Source: JTS-RE37 sp041744575 (GTDB lineage: Bacteria; Bacteroidota; Bacteroidia; Flavobacteriales; Flavobacteriaceae). Taken from it: a stretch of 64,000 bases of DNA. The first letter of the stretch is position 1. Each line of letters begins with the position of its first letter. Positions 26,415 through 35,436 of this stretch are shown piece after piece. The stretch lies in contig JBGTKP010000008.1 of assembly GCA_041744575.1 (NCBI GenBank), positions 167,377 through 231,376 on the forward strand. Reading direction: 5' to 3'. The notes beneath the pieces are model-generated. The model was not told the origin of the DNA, did no database searches, and saw only the letters and a list, made by a program, of their open reading frames with translations. The position numbers were made by a program, and so were the translations under genes.

Positions 26415-29400
26415 TCAAAAGCCAAATCCGAACCCTATCTGGAACATATTCCCTTCATCGGAAGTGAAATATCCGGCGCTGAGAGACAAATAATTGTACC
26501 CTCCGACCCAAATACCACCTCCTTGTGAAGTATGCCAGACCGATGACACTTCTTCCGGCTCCCATACCCTGCCGTAATCAAATCCTCCATAGATTCCGAA
26601 CGTCACCGGGGCCACCGCCGTGATGAATTTTTTAACGCGCAGTCGCAGATCGGAGGACTGATAAAAATAGGTTTTGCCTGCAAACCGCTGATCCCTGTAG
26701 CCCCGCAGTCCATTTTGTGAGCCAATGGAGGGCGAATGATAAAAGAAATAGTTATTTCCAAAATTTGTTTTAACCTCTGCAACAGAACCGAAAACGAGAT
26801 CCCCGGACGGAATTACTTTATGGCTGAATCCCGCCTTAAAAGAAAAGTAACCAAACCGGTTATCGCTTAACTGGGGATTTAATTTATATCCGGCCGTAAG
26901 GCCGAAATAAATGGCTTTGGTCGGAAAATCCTCGGCATCATCATGACTGTATTCCGCAGAGGTTTCTGCTCCGACATACTGCTGGAGTTCAAAAATTTCA
27001 GGTCCAAATGCGTTAGTCGTAAAAAACCGGTCCTCACTTTGAAGCAGCTTATAGGATTCATAGAGGGCCTTAAATCGAAGCATATGAAATGCAAGGCCGG
27101 CGTCGAGCTTAAATTCCTGCAGGCCCGCGCGGTTAAATGAAAGCCCGAGTTCTTCCTCCGGATTAATGGTTTCATTGCCAAACCCAAAGAAATTGTACCG
27201 GAACCGCTTGGTGGTAAAATAACTGTTTAATTCAAAGTTCCAGCCTGGAATGATATTCCCGAAGATGCCACCGTAGGCCAGCTCAAAAGCCTTAAATCGG
27301 GGAAAAAAATTGGCGGATAGGGTGTGTCTTTGCCGGAAGGGATTTCCATTAAGGCCATTATAGGTATAAATGTCCGTGAGCCCGAAATAAAAACGGTCAT
27401 CTCTCGAGTAACCGAGGTTCGGTTTCAGGACATTATTATTTTCGTTAAAATAGCGATGGTGGTACGTATTGGTCTCATAGATATTGGTGAGTTGTTTGGG
27501 GGGTTCCGCCTCCTTAAATTCCGTTTTTTCATGTTTCCAGTCATACACCTTTAAGCCGCTGTCATCCTCCAAAGCATATTCGTCCTTTCCATACCCGCCA
27601 ATCATACGGATGAAACTATGGCCATCGTCATTACCGGTCAATTTAAACACATCATCATCTCCAAGGGCATAGATCCAAATCTCCTTTGTTTCAAGGCCAT
27701 CAAGGGTCCTCTCATAGATTTTCTTATCAGGATCGTCACTGATGGCTCTCCTGATGACTATTTTGGTTTTTCCATCCTCAAGCCGACTGATCTCAAAAAT
27801 ATCATCTTTCTCCGTCCCGTGCAGGATGACTATCTTATTGAGATACTGGCTGTATTCTTTGGCATATTCCGGCAAACGGCTCAGACGACCGATCAGCGCT
27901 CTTTTAATCCCGGCAGTTGCACTGTCACGAACTTCGGCCGGAAGCCTTAAAAATGCCTTGTTAATCGTTTCAGGGGTAATAAGTTGTTGTAACCTGAGCG
28001 CTTCTTTCTCCCATATCTGGGTCCCAAATTTGGTTACCAGCATCCGGTCGAGGCTGTTTCCCTGGGCCTGCGCCCATTTCACGTCCTGAACCTTAGCGTT
28101 ATATGACTGCCAGAAACGGGCATTCGGAACAAACAGGCGTATTAAAGGGATCGCGATGCCATCGAATTTCGCGAAAGCGCCATCCCGATCCCGCGGTATG
28201 GGCAGGAAAAACTTTTCGTCCTCTGAAGACTCATATTCTGCCCACCTCCATTGATCCTGATGCCGGTCCCAATCTCCAATCAGCAAATCAAAAAGCCGTG
28301 CCCTTATAAAACTTTCCTCATCCACTGTGTAACTCTCATCACTTTTCATTTTTTCGAGGACGTCAGATGTGCTTTCAAAATCCTCTATATCACCTCTCTC
28401 ATTGGGATTGGACCTGTTAAAACCTTCGAAGGATGCAAACTCCGCCGATGGCCTTTCCTCAATATAATAAAGTTCATTGCCAAATTCCCCGTTAAATTCT
28501 CCCAGCGCCTTTTGTTCCGGAACATAAAATAATCGGGTGTCCGCATGGTTAATTTCTGCCGCTCTGGCAAGGGGTGGGATCACGAGCTGGATGTACGGAT
28601 GGACGGTTGTAAAAAAATCGGTCACCAGTTCCTCCGTAAAGGTGTTTTTATATTCATTACGGGTAAAGGAAATGCCCTTTACTTTAAATTTTAGAAATTT
28701 CAATGCGTTTTTGCGGAGTGATCGCATAGCATATTCCTTTCCTTGTTTATCCTCAAGTCTTAGGGAAAAGGATTGGTGCCCTCCTCCTTTCTGAAGGACG
28801 GTCAGTCCTCCATAGAGTGTATCGAGATTTGCTATCGTAGCGGTGACATCCTTTCCGTAATACTCCCTGTATCGTTTACCCCAGAGAAATTTATAAAATG
28901 CAGACTTATCCAGCTTTAGCTCGTCTCTGATGATCGATGCTTTTTTCACTCGTTCGGTAATCTCAGGAAAACGGCTGATCGTGTCCTTGTCCTTTAGTTC
29001 CGGAAGTACCTGTACACCCATGGGATCTGGTTGATCAGTGCTGAAGAAACGAATCTGGGAAGAACCGTCCTTCAAATAATCAAGCCTGGCAAAGCCGGTG
29101 GCGCCATGGGTATAAATTCCTTCGAAATCCAGCGAGCCACCCAAAGCTACAATCTTGTCGCGGGAGCGTTTGGTTGCGGTTTTTTCCGTAAGAGACCCGC
29201 TGATGATCTGGTGAATATCACCACCTTTCAGATATTGCAGGCTCGCTTCGTGTCCAGAAACAAAGGTAATCCTGTCACTGTTGGTCGCAAGGGCGCTGAC
29301 CAGTACCCGGAGAAAATAGTATCTTCTTGAGTTAAGTTGATCCGGATTAAAACCATCAAGGTCCCTGATGGCACTCATCAGGGTACCCAAAATAGGAATG

Positions 29401-30125
29401 GGGCGCAAATGACTCTTAAAGGTTTCTTTGGAGGCAAACTTTCCATTGCTAAAGATGGGATGGTGCATGGCAATAACGATATTCTTCCCCTGGCCGTCAT
29501 TGATGTAACCTTCAAGCTCTTCCATGAACCGCCTCCTCGTGATGATATCCGTGCACTTTTTATTGATATCCTCCACTCTTGACCAATTAGAAGTAAACCA
29601 CTTGGAGTCAACTAAGATGAGGTCCAGTTGATCATTAATTACATGGTGTTCAATGGGACATGTGTTCTTCGGGAAAAAACTGACTCCCTTTGGCCCAATA
29701 CTGTCAAGATATTGTTCAACCTCCTCTATTTTATCGGTATTCTTACTTTTCCACTCATTATTTCCAGGGATAAAAATGGTATTTCCCTTAAAATTTTCAG
29801 TCAGCCCGAGTTGCTTGTCAATTAGGTCAAGATCAGCCTTTTCATTATCTTCCTCTGGGCTGATGTTATCCCCGGTAAAAATCAGAGTGGTGTTTTCGGA
29901 GGATTGTTTTAATTGTGAGGTGAGCAAGTCTATGATTTCTTTCTTTGGTCCCTGTCTAGAATCGCCAAAACCTCCGGCGAGGAAGAAGGTATGCAATGGC
30001 TTTTCCTCTGACTTTTCGGTGGGAGCGATACCATTTATCATCTGAGGATGATATGTGGCGCATCCTCCCAGAAAGAAAATCAGGATAAGGGAGATAATTT
30101 GTGACAGGCGAGAGGAAGGGGACAT
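26415..30125 (-). CDS. Phosphoesterase-like / kinase-like / BamA-like barrel lipoprotein, copy A
   Basis: The start at 30125 gives a 1236-residue lipoprotein (signal ending FFLGGCATY, cysteine 22). Residues about 45-360 resemble a calcineurin-like phosphoesterase, but three expected positions differ: GGFG replaces GDxG (G52), GNNE replaces GNHD (N123), and GHEA replaces GHEH (A294); GDN (85-87) and MHH (220-222) remain. Residues about 420-660 show GGGHQS, YAMRSLRK, GDWDRH (617-622) and PRDRDGAF (644-651), which resemble the glycine loop, lysine, catalytic and metal motifs of kinase-like folds. From about 900 to the end is a beta-rich barrel ending GFGFGF, as in BamA/TamA-type proteins. A paralogue lies at 42948-46655. 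The kinase-like reading is an inference. Confidence 0.8.
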   Translation of the reverse strand: MSPSSRLSQIISLILIFFLGGCATYHPQMINGIAPTEKSEEKPLHTFFLAGGFGDSRQGPKKEIIDLLTSQLKQSSENTTLIFTGDNISPEEDNEKADLDLIDKQLGLTENFKGNTIFIPGNNEWKSKNTDKIEEVEQYLDSIGPKGVSFFPKNTCPIEHHVINDQLDLILVDSKWFTSNWSRVEDINKKCTDIITRRRFMEELEGYINDGQGKNIVIAMHHPIFSNGKFASKETFKSHLRPIPILGTLMSAIRDLDGFNPDQLNSRRYYFLRVLVSALATNSDRITFVSGHEASLQYLKGGDIHQIISGSLTEKTATKRSRDKIVALGGSLDFEGIYTHGATGFARLDYLKDGSSQIRFFSTDQPDPMGVQVLPELKDKDTISRFPEITERVKKASIIRDELKLDKSAFYKFLWGKRYREYYGKDVTATIANLDTLYGGLTVLQKGGGHQSFSLRLEDKQGKEYAMRSLRKNALKFLKFKVKGISFTRNEYKNTFTEELVTDFFTTVHPYIQLVIPPLARAAEINHADTRLFYVPEQKALGEFNGEFGNELYYIEERPSAEFASFEGFNRSNPNERGDIEDFESTSDVLEKMKSDESYTVDEESFIRARLFDLLIGDWDRHQDQWRWAEYESSEDEKFFLPIPRDRDGAFAKFDGIAIPLIRLFVPNARFWQSYNAKVQDVKWAQAQGNSLDRMLVTKFGTQIWEKEALRLQQLITPETINKAFLRLPAEVRDSATAGIKRALIGRLSRLPEYAKEYSQYLNKIVILHGTEKDDIFEISRLEDGKTKIVIRRAISDDPDKKIYERTLDGLETKEIWIYALGDDDVFKLTGNDDGHSFIRMIGGYGKDEYALEDDSGLKVYDWKHEKTEFKEAEPPKQLTNIYETNTYHHRYFNENNNVLKPNLGYSRDDRFYFGLTDIYTYNGLNGNPFRQRHTLSANFFPRFKAFELAYGGIFGNIIPGWNFELNSYFTTKRFRYNFFGFGNETINPEEELGLSFNRAGLQEFKLDAGLAFHMLRFKALYESYKLLQSEDRFFTTNAFGPEIFELQQYVGAETSAEYSHDDAEDFPTKAIYFGLTAGYKLNPQLSDNRFGYFSFKAGFSHKVIPSGDLVFGSVAEVKTNFGNNYFFYHSPSIGSQNGLRGYRDQRFAGKTYFYQSSDLRLRVKKFITAVAPVTFGIYGGFDYGRVWEPEEVSSVWHTSQGGGIWVGGYNYLSLSAGYFTSDEGNMFQIGFGFGF

Positions 30126-30147
30126 ATAAGCTGTTTTTGGTAGTTGA

Positions 30148-30330
30148 TTATCCCTGCATTTTAAAGTAATACCAGGAAACCGCAATGGCAACGATGATTA
30201 CGACCAGACAAATAATAATAATAGTGGCACCTGATTTGGTTTTTGTGTTTTTTTGAAACAAATAGTTCTCTGTTTCCTGATCCTGGTCTTTCACCATTTT
30301 AAGATCTTCTTTTCCTTGTTTTTCAGACAT
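30148..30330 (-). CDS. Small single-pass membrane protein, unknown function
   Basis: A 60-residue frame encodes a charged N-terminal half (MSEKQGKEDLKMVKDQDQ) and one strong membrane helix at about residues 34-54 (ATIIIICLVVIIVAIAVSWYY without the last residue), ending KMQG. It ends 22 bp before the start of the large lipoprotein on the same strand, so the two are probably co-transcribed. No family was recognised. The hydropathy pattern and tight position support a real gene, though a chance frame cannot be excluded. Confidence 0.55.
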   Translation of the reverse strand: MSEKQGKEDLKMVKDQDQETENYLFQKNTKTKSGATIIIICLVVIIVAIAVSWYYFKMQG

Positions 30331-30485
30331 TTCTATGGCTTTAAATACTGTTGATGATTTTAATGTTATTAGTTCGGCTTCACAGGCAGATCATATCTGA
30401 TTTATTCAGTCACAAATTCCTCCTGAAGTTCCCCCGGTCTCGCCATATTACTCGGCGATGGCTCTCAGGTACCTTATGCATCCAC

Positions 30486-31088
30486 TCATTTTTCGAGGGT
30501 TGACAGATTGATGTAATGATAATTGACCTTTCCGATATGCTCCAATTCCATATGGCCCTTTACAACCTTACTCCAATCAAAATTACCATTGATTGTTTTT
30601 TTGTCATACTGACTCATGAGGTCTTCTGAGATCAGGATATATTCTTCAAGATCGATATCATTTTTCAGGAGGCGATGCGCGGTAATCACATCTTCCCCTA
30701 TGAGTTTGATGAGTTTTCCAACCGGGACCAACCCCACTTCCTTGCCAAAATGAAGGATGATTTTTAAACCGAGCATCTCAGGAATTACCGCGGCGTCCTC
30801 CTGCTTCTCGTAGCGAGCTGTCAACGCGTGGATTTGCCGGTAAAATTCCGTGTAAAAAAATTTGCATTGATCCACGATCTGAGCCAGAGAGGGGAGTTCT
30901 CCATTCTTGTAAAATAATACGGCATCTCCCTCTATTTCAGATATTTTTAAGCCTATTTTATTTGAATAAACGATTTTGTTAAGCAGGGAAGGAATGACCT
31001 TTGAACTGAGCTCAAAATCAGATTCGCTCATAAATTGGGTAAAACCACTGATATCAGGGATACATAACAAGGTTGGAGCAGCTTTCAT
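30486..31088 (-). CDS. DUF2652 protein, class III nucleotide cyclase-like
   Basis: The 200-residue protein starts with IPDISGFTQFM, like the first metal-aspartate motif of class III cyclases (D12), and continues with EIEGDAVLFY (D55), like the second. Later GEDVITAHRLLKND resembles the region bearing the transition-state residues. These make DUF2652 a plausible cyclase-fold protein; whether it makes a cyclic nucleotide is not shown. It follows the DUF2254 membrane-protein gene by 11 bp, so they form a likely operon. There is no signal peptide, so it should be cytoplasmic. An alternative is a non-catalytic sensor of the same fold. Confidence 0.78.
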   Translation of the reverse strand: MKAAPTLLCIPDISGFTQFMSESDFELSSKVIPSLLNKIVYSNKIGLKISEIEGDAVLFYKNGELPSLAQIVDQCKFFYTEFYRQIHALTARYEKQEDAAVIPEMLGLKIILHFGKEVGLVPVGKLIKLIGEDVITAHRLLKNDIDLEEYILISEDLMSQYDKKTINGNFDWSKVVKGHMELEHIGKVNYHYINLSTLEK

Positions 31089-31099
31089 ATTTCAGAATT

Positions 31100-32383
31100 T
31101 TAATGACCATCAAATAATTCCAGGACCACTTTTTTATCAAGGTCTTGAGCTTTTTTTTGTAGTATTTGCGACATATGTTCCAATTCATGCCCTATTAAAA
31201 TGCGATTCAATTCCGTTATCTGGGGATCATCATGAACAAATTGTAAAGCCGACACAAGTTCATATTGAACGGCCATATCATTGGTAGAATAGTATCTTAT
31301 GGGCTGCACTACAACGCGTATAATCTCATCGGCCAGAATGTGATTTTCAATTATACTTAGGTTCGGACCCTCCGATTCGCGCTTGGTTCTTGGATGGACC
31401 CGGAGTATTTTCCGCATGAGCAAAGCAATTCTGTTAATAACATCAATGGCCGTACCTGGGTCGTTTATTCCAGGCGAGAGGGCTTTGACGGCAACTTCCA
31501 TTAATTTGATCATCCCACCAAGGGCGGTGCTTTCCTCATGTCTGTCCGAGGCGATATTGAGGCAGAATATAAGGGCTTTCTTATCTTCATCCGAAAGCGA
31601 TCCGTCATATCTGAAAATGATTTCGCCCTGCCAGACATGCTTATTTGCATAGGGCACAATTTCAATCCGGACATTTTCATTTTCAAAGGAGGGACTCAGC
31701 AGGGAAGAATCAAAGTTCTGATAATATCCTGAGTTGTCAAGGCGTATCGTATCCCATGTTGATGTATTCCATTGCAGGGTATCGGTATCAACTGCCTGCT
31801 GATCATTCAGAATTTTATCCAGTAATCGATCAGACTCCTTAAAGATGCGCTCTATAATATGGTGTATTTGAATCGCAGAAGAAATACTGTGGATAAAATA
31901 TACAAACAAACCCACACATATCACTCCAAAAAGAGCAGCCAGCATGGTGGAAAGCCCCAGCTTTCCCCGATCAAGCCCGTAAGCACCAAGGGAAATGAGG
32001 ATAATCATCACATAAGTAAGCGTGCCGATGTACCATCCGAGTATGACCTGATGGCGTTTATTCGAGATAAGGCCCGGCAACAATCTTGGCGAAAAATTGG
32101 AAGAAGCCTGTCCAAGAACGACCATAACCATAGTAAAACTGAAAACCGTCAGTGACAATATTCCTCCGAATAAGGTAGCAAGTATCACCCTGGCCGTTTC
32201 ATAATCTTCTATGAAAAGAGCCGGGATCTTGGATTTTAAAGTACTCATCACCTGAGAACCTTCTGCGGAAAGGGAAAGGAAGGCAAGGCAACAAAAGACC
32301 ACACTTATCAGGACCGGATAGAAAGCAATGCTATGCAGTACTTTTTTGTAAGTTTTTTTTAAAAATTTTTTTATCGACTTCAT
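31100..32383 (-). CDS. DUF2254 family membrane protein
   Basis: With the start at 32383 (MKSIKKFLKK) the protein has 427 residues. Four helices occupy about residues 15-40, 68-95, 110-135 and 140-170. The rest, from about 175, is soluble and includes GINDPGTAIDVINRI, typical of DUF2254. An upstream ATG at 32407 adds only eight residues. The function of the family is unknown; the large soluble part would face one side of the inner membrane. The cyclase-like DUF2652 gene begins 11 bp downstream, suggesting a membrane sensor with a soluble partner, which is inference from gene order alone. Confidence 0.82.
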   Translation of the reverse strand: MKSIKKFLKKTYKKVLHSIAFYPVLISVVFCCLAFLSLSAEGSQVMSTLKSKIPALFIEDYETARVILATLFGGILSLTVFSFTMVMVVLGQASSNFSPRLLPGLISNKRHQVILGWYIGTLTYVMIILISLGAYGLDRGKLGLSTMLAALFGVICVGLFVYFIHSISSAIQIHHIIERIFKESDRLLDKILNDQQAVDTDTLQWNTSTWDTIRLDNSGYYQNFDSSLLSPSFENENVRIEIVPYANKHVWQGEIIFRYDGSLSDEDKKALIFCLNIASDRHEESTALGGMIKLMEVAVKALSPGINDPGTAIDVINRIALLMRKILRVHPRTKRESEGPNLSIIENHILADEIIRVVVQPIRYYSTNDMAVQYELVSALQFVHDDPQITELNRILIGHELEHMSQILQKKAQDLDKKVVLELFDGH

Positions 32384-32563
32384 GAATTTCGGGTGCCGAA
32401 CTGTCAAAGTTTATGCCTTGGGATGATGAAAAAAGAACCTGTGCCCGTCAAATATACATGATGTGTGAATATGTTCTTAAGTAAAAGGATTTGGCGGCAG
32501 TTCCTTTTTGCGAAGAAGTTAATCATAAATGCGAAATAGCACACCCTATAGGTAAACCATAAT

Positions 32564-32571
32564 TATATTTG
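32564..32571 (+). promoter_or_regulatory. Candidate -7 box for a small RNA
   Basis: TATATTTG matches the Bacteroidota -7 consensus TAnnTTTG exactly. No convincing -33 TTTG was seen 17-23 bases upstream. It would start a transcript near 32578 that runs into the terminator at 32697. Confidence 0.35.
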
Positions 32572-32577
32572 TAATAC

Positions 32578-32738
32578 TAATGAGGTAATTCCTCCTTAAT
32601 TAAGATAACTTCATCACATTGAGGTTCGTAAAATAAAAATGACAAAGTTAGAACCGTACCCCGGTTGTAATCTATAAAGTTTGGTTGGTTGTTTGCAAAT
32701 GGTTCTGCCCGACTAAGGGGTTCAGAACCATTTTTTTG
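32578..32738 (+). ncRNA. Candidate structured small RNA, about 160 nt
   Basis: The segment runs from the position expected for transcription start after a TATATTTG box to the end of a strong intrinsic terminator. Within it are short self-complementary parts: GAGG-TAATT-CCTC near 32582 and AACCG-TACCC-CGGTT near 32652. No protein gene overlaps it convincingly, and no gene lies between it and the terminator that would otherwise need one. A short regulatory RNA or an attenuated leader for the downstream DUF2383 gene are both possible. No known RNA family was recognised. Confidence 0.35.
32697..32738 (+). terminator. Strong intrinsic terminator
   Basis: The arms AAATGGTTCTG (32697-32707) and CAGAACCATTT (32723-32733) pair over 11 bp, with an inner CCC/GGG pairing in the loop, followed by a run of T on the plus strand. 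It does not follow a recognised gene. Confidence 0.7.
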
Positions 32739-33071
32739 TAAAACACTTTCGAGAAAGGAAATTCCTGTCATTTATTATCAGATAACACGGTTGAAATTGC
32801 ATATGACTATACGGGTTAATAAAATGACGAAAAGTGTTCAGTCCAAGTATCAGAGCTTATTAATTTTACAGGAGATGGAACACGTAATCTGATGGCAAAA
32901 GGAATGTTAGTAGAGTAAGAAGTATAGAATACAAGCTTTTAATAATTCAGGTTGAAGTAACTCCCTTTCATAGAATTTAAAACGGTTCACCCGGAGTTGA
33001 AAGAATACAATAAAGGGTGTCAAGCGGCGTGCATCCATAACAATACGCCGGTAACTATAAAAGATTATAAA

Positions 33072-33521
33072 ATGAGCACCTATAGTGAAAAGATCGGAGA
33101 TCAGTTAAATGCGCTTTTGGAAAAGACCTATGACGCGGAAAAAGGATTTAAGAAAGCCGCAGAAAATACGAAGAACATGCGTTTGCAGGCATATTTTGAA
33201 AGAAAAGCCCAGGAACGTTATCAATTTGGACATGCCTTAAAAAGCGAGATCGGTCAATATGGCAGGGACGTGGAAAAAGGCGGAAGCGCCACAGGAGCTG
33301 TGCACAGAACCTGGATGGATGTTAAGGCATTTTTTTCAGCGGACAATGAGGAATCAATGCTGGAAGAGGCCATTCGGGGTGAAAAAGCCAGCGTTGATGA
33401 ATATGCCGAAGTGCTTGAAGAAACCAGTCTTCCACCAAGCACCGAGCGATTATTGAACGAGCAGATGAGGACGATTCAAACTGGTCTTCAAAAGATCAAA
33501 GGTCTTGAAGACCTGAATTAA
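33072..33521 (+). CDS. DUF2383 / PA2169-family four-helix-bundle protein
   Basis: The 149-residue protein starts MSTYSEKIGDQLNALLEKTY; an upstream ATG-less extension to 32997 is not used. It is almost entirely helical and has the ferritin-like pattern of the DUF2383 family, with DAEKGFKKAAEN near residues 22-33, ERKAQERYQFGHALKSEI near 44-61, and EEAIRGEKASVDEYAEVLEE, in which glutamates recur. Related proteins are often stress-linked; metal binding is not proven here. The gene is monocistronic: it follows a long AT-rich region and ends 32 bp before a clear terminator. It is probably cytoplasmic. Confidence 0.88.
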   Translation: MSTYSEKIGDQLNALLEKTYDAEKGFKKAAENTKNMRLQAYFERKAQERYQFGHALKSEIGQYGRDVEKGGSATGAVHRTWMDVKAFFSADNEESMLEEAIRGEKASVDEYAEVLEETSLPPSTERLLNEQMRTIQTGLQKIKGLEDLN

Positions 33522-33553
33522 AACACTGATTGCTTTTGCAATTAGCTGTATTG

Positions 33554-33580
33554 GGATGCCCCGAAAGGGCATCCTTTTTT
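33554..33580 (+). terminator. Intrinsic terminator after the DUF2383 gene
   Basis: GGATGCCC (33554-33561) and GGGCATCC (33567-33574) form a perfect 8-bp stem with a five-base loop, followed by six T. It lies 32 bp after the stop codon. Confidence 0.85.
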
Positions 33581-33742
33581 ATGATCGGTTGTAATGTTCC
33601 TATATCAACGGGCATTTATTAAATGGCATCAGAATAATAGCCCTTTCTAAAGACGAAAAGCAGGTAAGGCGAAGAACAAAACATTTTATAGTTCTTGACA
33701 GGACACTATTCTAAGACGGGATGATTAAGTTCTGAAAATAAC

Positions 33743-34786
33743 CTAACTGATCCCTTGTTTCATTTCGTGTTTCCGGTATTTACTAAGATATTTTTTGGGA
33801 GTTACCCCATATTTTTCTTTGAATATTTTTGAGAAATAACTTCGCGAATTGATTCCCACCCTATATGTGATCTCTGTGATATTCAGATCCGTGGTTTCAA
33901 TGAGCTCTTTGGCCTTGTTGATCCGGTAGTTCCTAATAAATTCATTTACCGATGTTTTGTAAAGATTTTTAAAGCCGTGCTGGAGGGTATTGGGACTTAA
34001 TCCGACCCGCCGAGCCAATCCCGGGATATTTCCGATACTTTCGATCTCGGACTTGATGATCTCCACTATTTCTTCAATGCGTTTTACGGTCGATTGTCGC
34101 TCAGATACTGGACCTTCAGGATCTCCGACATCTGTCAGGTACTGACCTAAATGATGTGTCAGGATCTCGTAGGCCTTACCTTCCTGGTATACGGCCTTCA
34201 TAAATCCCTCCAACTTACATTGGTTAAATTCATCCATGAATTTGGTAACCTCCAGACTGTAGTGCCCTTTGTGATAAAAGAGGTTGATTCCATTAAGATC
34301 ACGAAACAAGTCTTCGAGTTCCTCATTCATGTTGGAAACATGCGCGGCAATTTTTTCTTCGAATAATTTCCTGTTTATTTCAAGGCTGAAAATGGAAACA
34401 GGCATATCTGCAGGCATCCGAAGCACATGTCCGTGTTTATTGTTGCATGACAGGATCGCACATTCCAAATGCTTAATTTTATTCACCTTATCAATTCCGC
34501 TAAATTTGTGGGTAATCGCGGATTCCCTGTTGAAAATTATTTTCAGGGGCTGCACCATTTCATTGTCCAGTGTAAAGGCAATTTCTTTAGTAAGCAGGTA
34601 ATTTGCTTCGATCACTCCAAGGCCATGATCAAATGAAAGGGCTTTTACATATCCTGAACCCAGACTTTCAGGGATTTCAAACTGTATTTCATGTGCAGTT
34701 TCCTCAATTTCCACTTTCAGAAACCGTGCCATATTAATAACGACATCCCGTACCTGCATATCCCGTATGCTTGCTTTCTTGATCAT
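33743..34786 (-). CDS. AraC-family transcriptional regulator
   Basis: The 347-residue protein has an AraC/XylS DNA-binding domain at about residues 240-340: first helix-turn-helix in IPGLARRVGLSPNTLQHGFK and second in NITEITYRVGINSRSYFSKI, followed by FKEKYGVTPKKYLSKYR. The N-terminal 230 residues are a sensor region without recognised domain, containing cysteines in LECAILSCNNKHGH. Such regulators bind DNA in response to a small molecule. It is single and convergent with the DUF2383 gene, and separated by 99 bp from the upstream membrane-protein gene on the same strand. Targets are not evident. Confidence 0.9.
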   Translation of the reverse strand: MIKKASIRDMQVRDVVINMARFLKVEIEETAHEIQFEIPESLGSGYVKALSFDHGLGVIEANYLLTKEIAFTLDNEMVQPLKIIFNRESAITHKFSGIDKVNKIKHLECAILSCNNKHGHVLRMPADMPVSIFSLEINRKLFEEKIAAHVSNMNEELEDLFRDLNGINLFYHKGHYSLEVTKFMDEFNQCKLEGFMKAVYQEGKAYEILTHHLGQYLTDVGDPEGPVSERQSTVKRIEEIVEIIKSEIESIGNIPGLARRVGLSPNTLQHGFKNLYKTSVNEFIRNYRINKAKELIETTDLNITEITYRVGINSRSYFSKIFKEKYGVTPKKYLSKYRKHEMKQGIS

Positions 34787-34885
34787 TTGGTGGTTGTAAG
34801 CAATTACTTAAAGATATGTAATTTATCAGTGAGCAGGACTATCAGGGTCAGTTCACTTCCATAACCGGTACAGATGAATTGCCCG

Positions 34886-35428
34886 CTATTCCAGCCTTTC
34901 TTCCTCTTCCGATTCAATTTCGGCAAGGGGATGATCTTTCATTCCAAGGCCTACCACCTTAATAATATCGACTACGGTATTATATAACATCAGGACCACT
35001 ACGATAAGAGCGGCACTTAACACGCTGGTGGTTGCCATAGAAATATAATAGATCGTCCTGAACCAGTTTTGAGGCATCGTTTCCGATTCGGTAATGGGGA
35101 GGTTTAGGATCAAAAACGAGACCAGAGAGGCGATTATCACAATTGTATCGAGCTTTGCGATCAACATGATATGTTTGAAATGATCTTCTTTGAGCTTGGA
35201 GTCAGAGCTGGCACTCAGACTTAGCACTGCAAGTAGCAAGGCGAGGATGGTAGCCGATGCCAGGATGATGGTATTGCAGAGCGTATTGATCCCCGCGATG
35301 GAATTTTTAATAAGCACTTTGGCCTCATAACCGCTCAGCTCCCCAATCAATAGGGTGCCAATGCCTATAACAACCAGTGAGATAACTCCTGCCGTTATAG
35401 CTCTCTTTACAAACTTGCTGATTATCAT
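34886..35428 (-). CDS. Four-helix membrane protein, unknown function
   Basis: The 180-residue protein has four predicted helices at about residues 8-28, 50-73, 88-110 and 125-150, and an acidic tail ending EIESEEEERLE. No family was recognised with certainty. It begins 8 bp after the preceding DUF748-like gene, the third of a tight operon with two AsmA/DUF748-like proteins, so an envelope role is likely. There are no catalytic motifs. It may be a small accessory of the two large proteins. Confidence 0.75.
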   Translation of the reverse strand: MIISKFVKRAITAGVISLVVIGIGTLLIGELSGYEAKVLIKNSIAGINTLCNTIILASATILALLLAVLSLSASSDSKLKEDHFKHIMLIAKLDTIVIIASLVSFLILNLPITESETMPQNWFRTIYYISMATTSVLSAALIVVVLMLYNTVVDIIKVVGLGMKDHPLAEIESEEEERLE

Positions 35429-35436
35429 GTTGCTCC

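Larger units (their letters stand above)
32384..33071. other. AT-rich gene-poor region
   Basis: This 688-bp stretch between the divergent DUF2254 and DUF2383 genes has no convincing protein gene. Short frames at 32577-32771 (minus) and 32689-32892 (plus) lack family features and overlap a terminator-like hairpin. The notable content is a -7 box at 32564, short hairpins, and a strong terminator at 32697-32738, listed as a candidate small RNA. The sequence is visibly richer in A and T than the coding neighbours. Confidence 0.55.

Noticed and set aside
26218..26418. Minus-strand frame of 66 residues between the RidA-type gene and copy A
   Set aside because: No family features or conserved composition; it also overlaps the end of the large lipoprotein gene.
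32577..32771. Minus-strand frame of 64 residues in the gene-poor region
   Set aside because: It spans the terminator hairpin, has no family features and no credible upstream promoter; the candidate RNA explains the region better.
32689..32892. Plus-strand frame of 67 residues in the gene-poor region
   Set aside because: It begins just upstream of the terminator stem and reads through it; composition is not protein-like.
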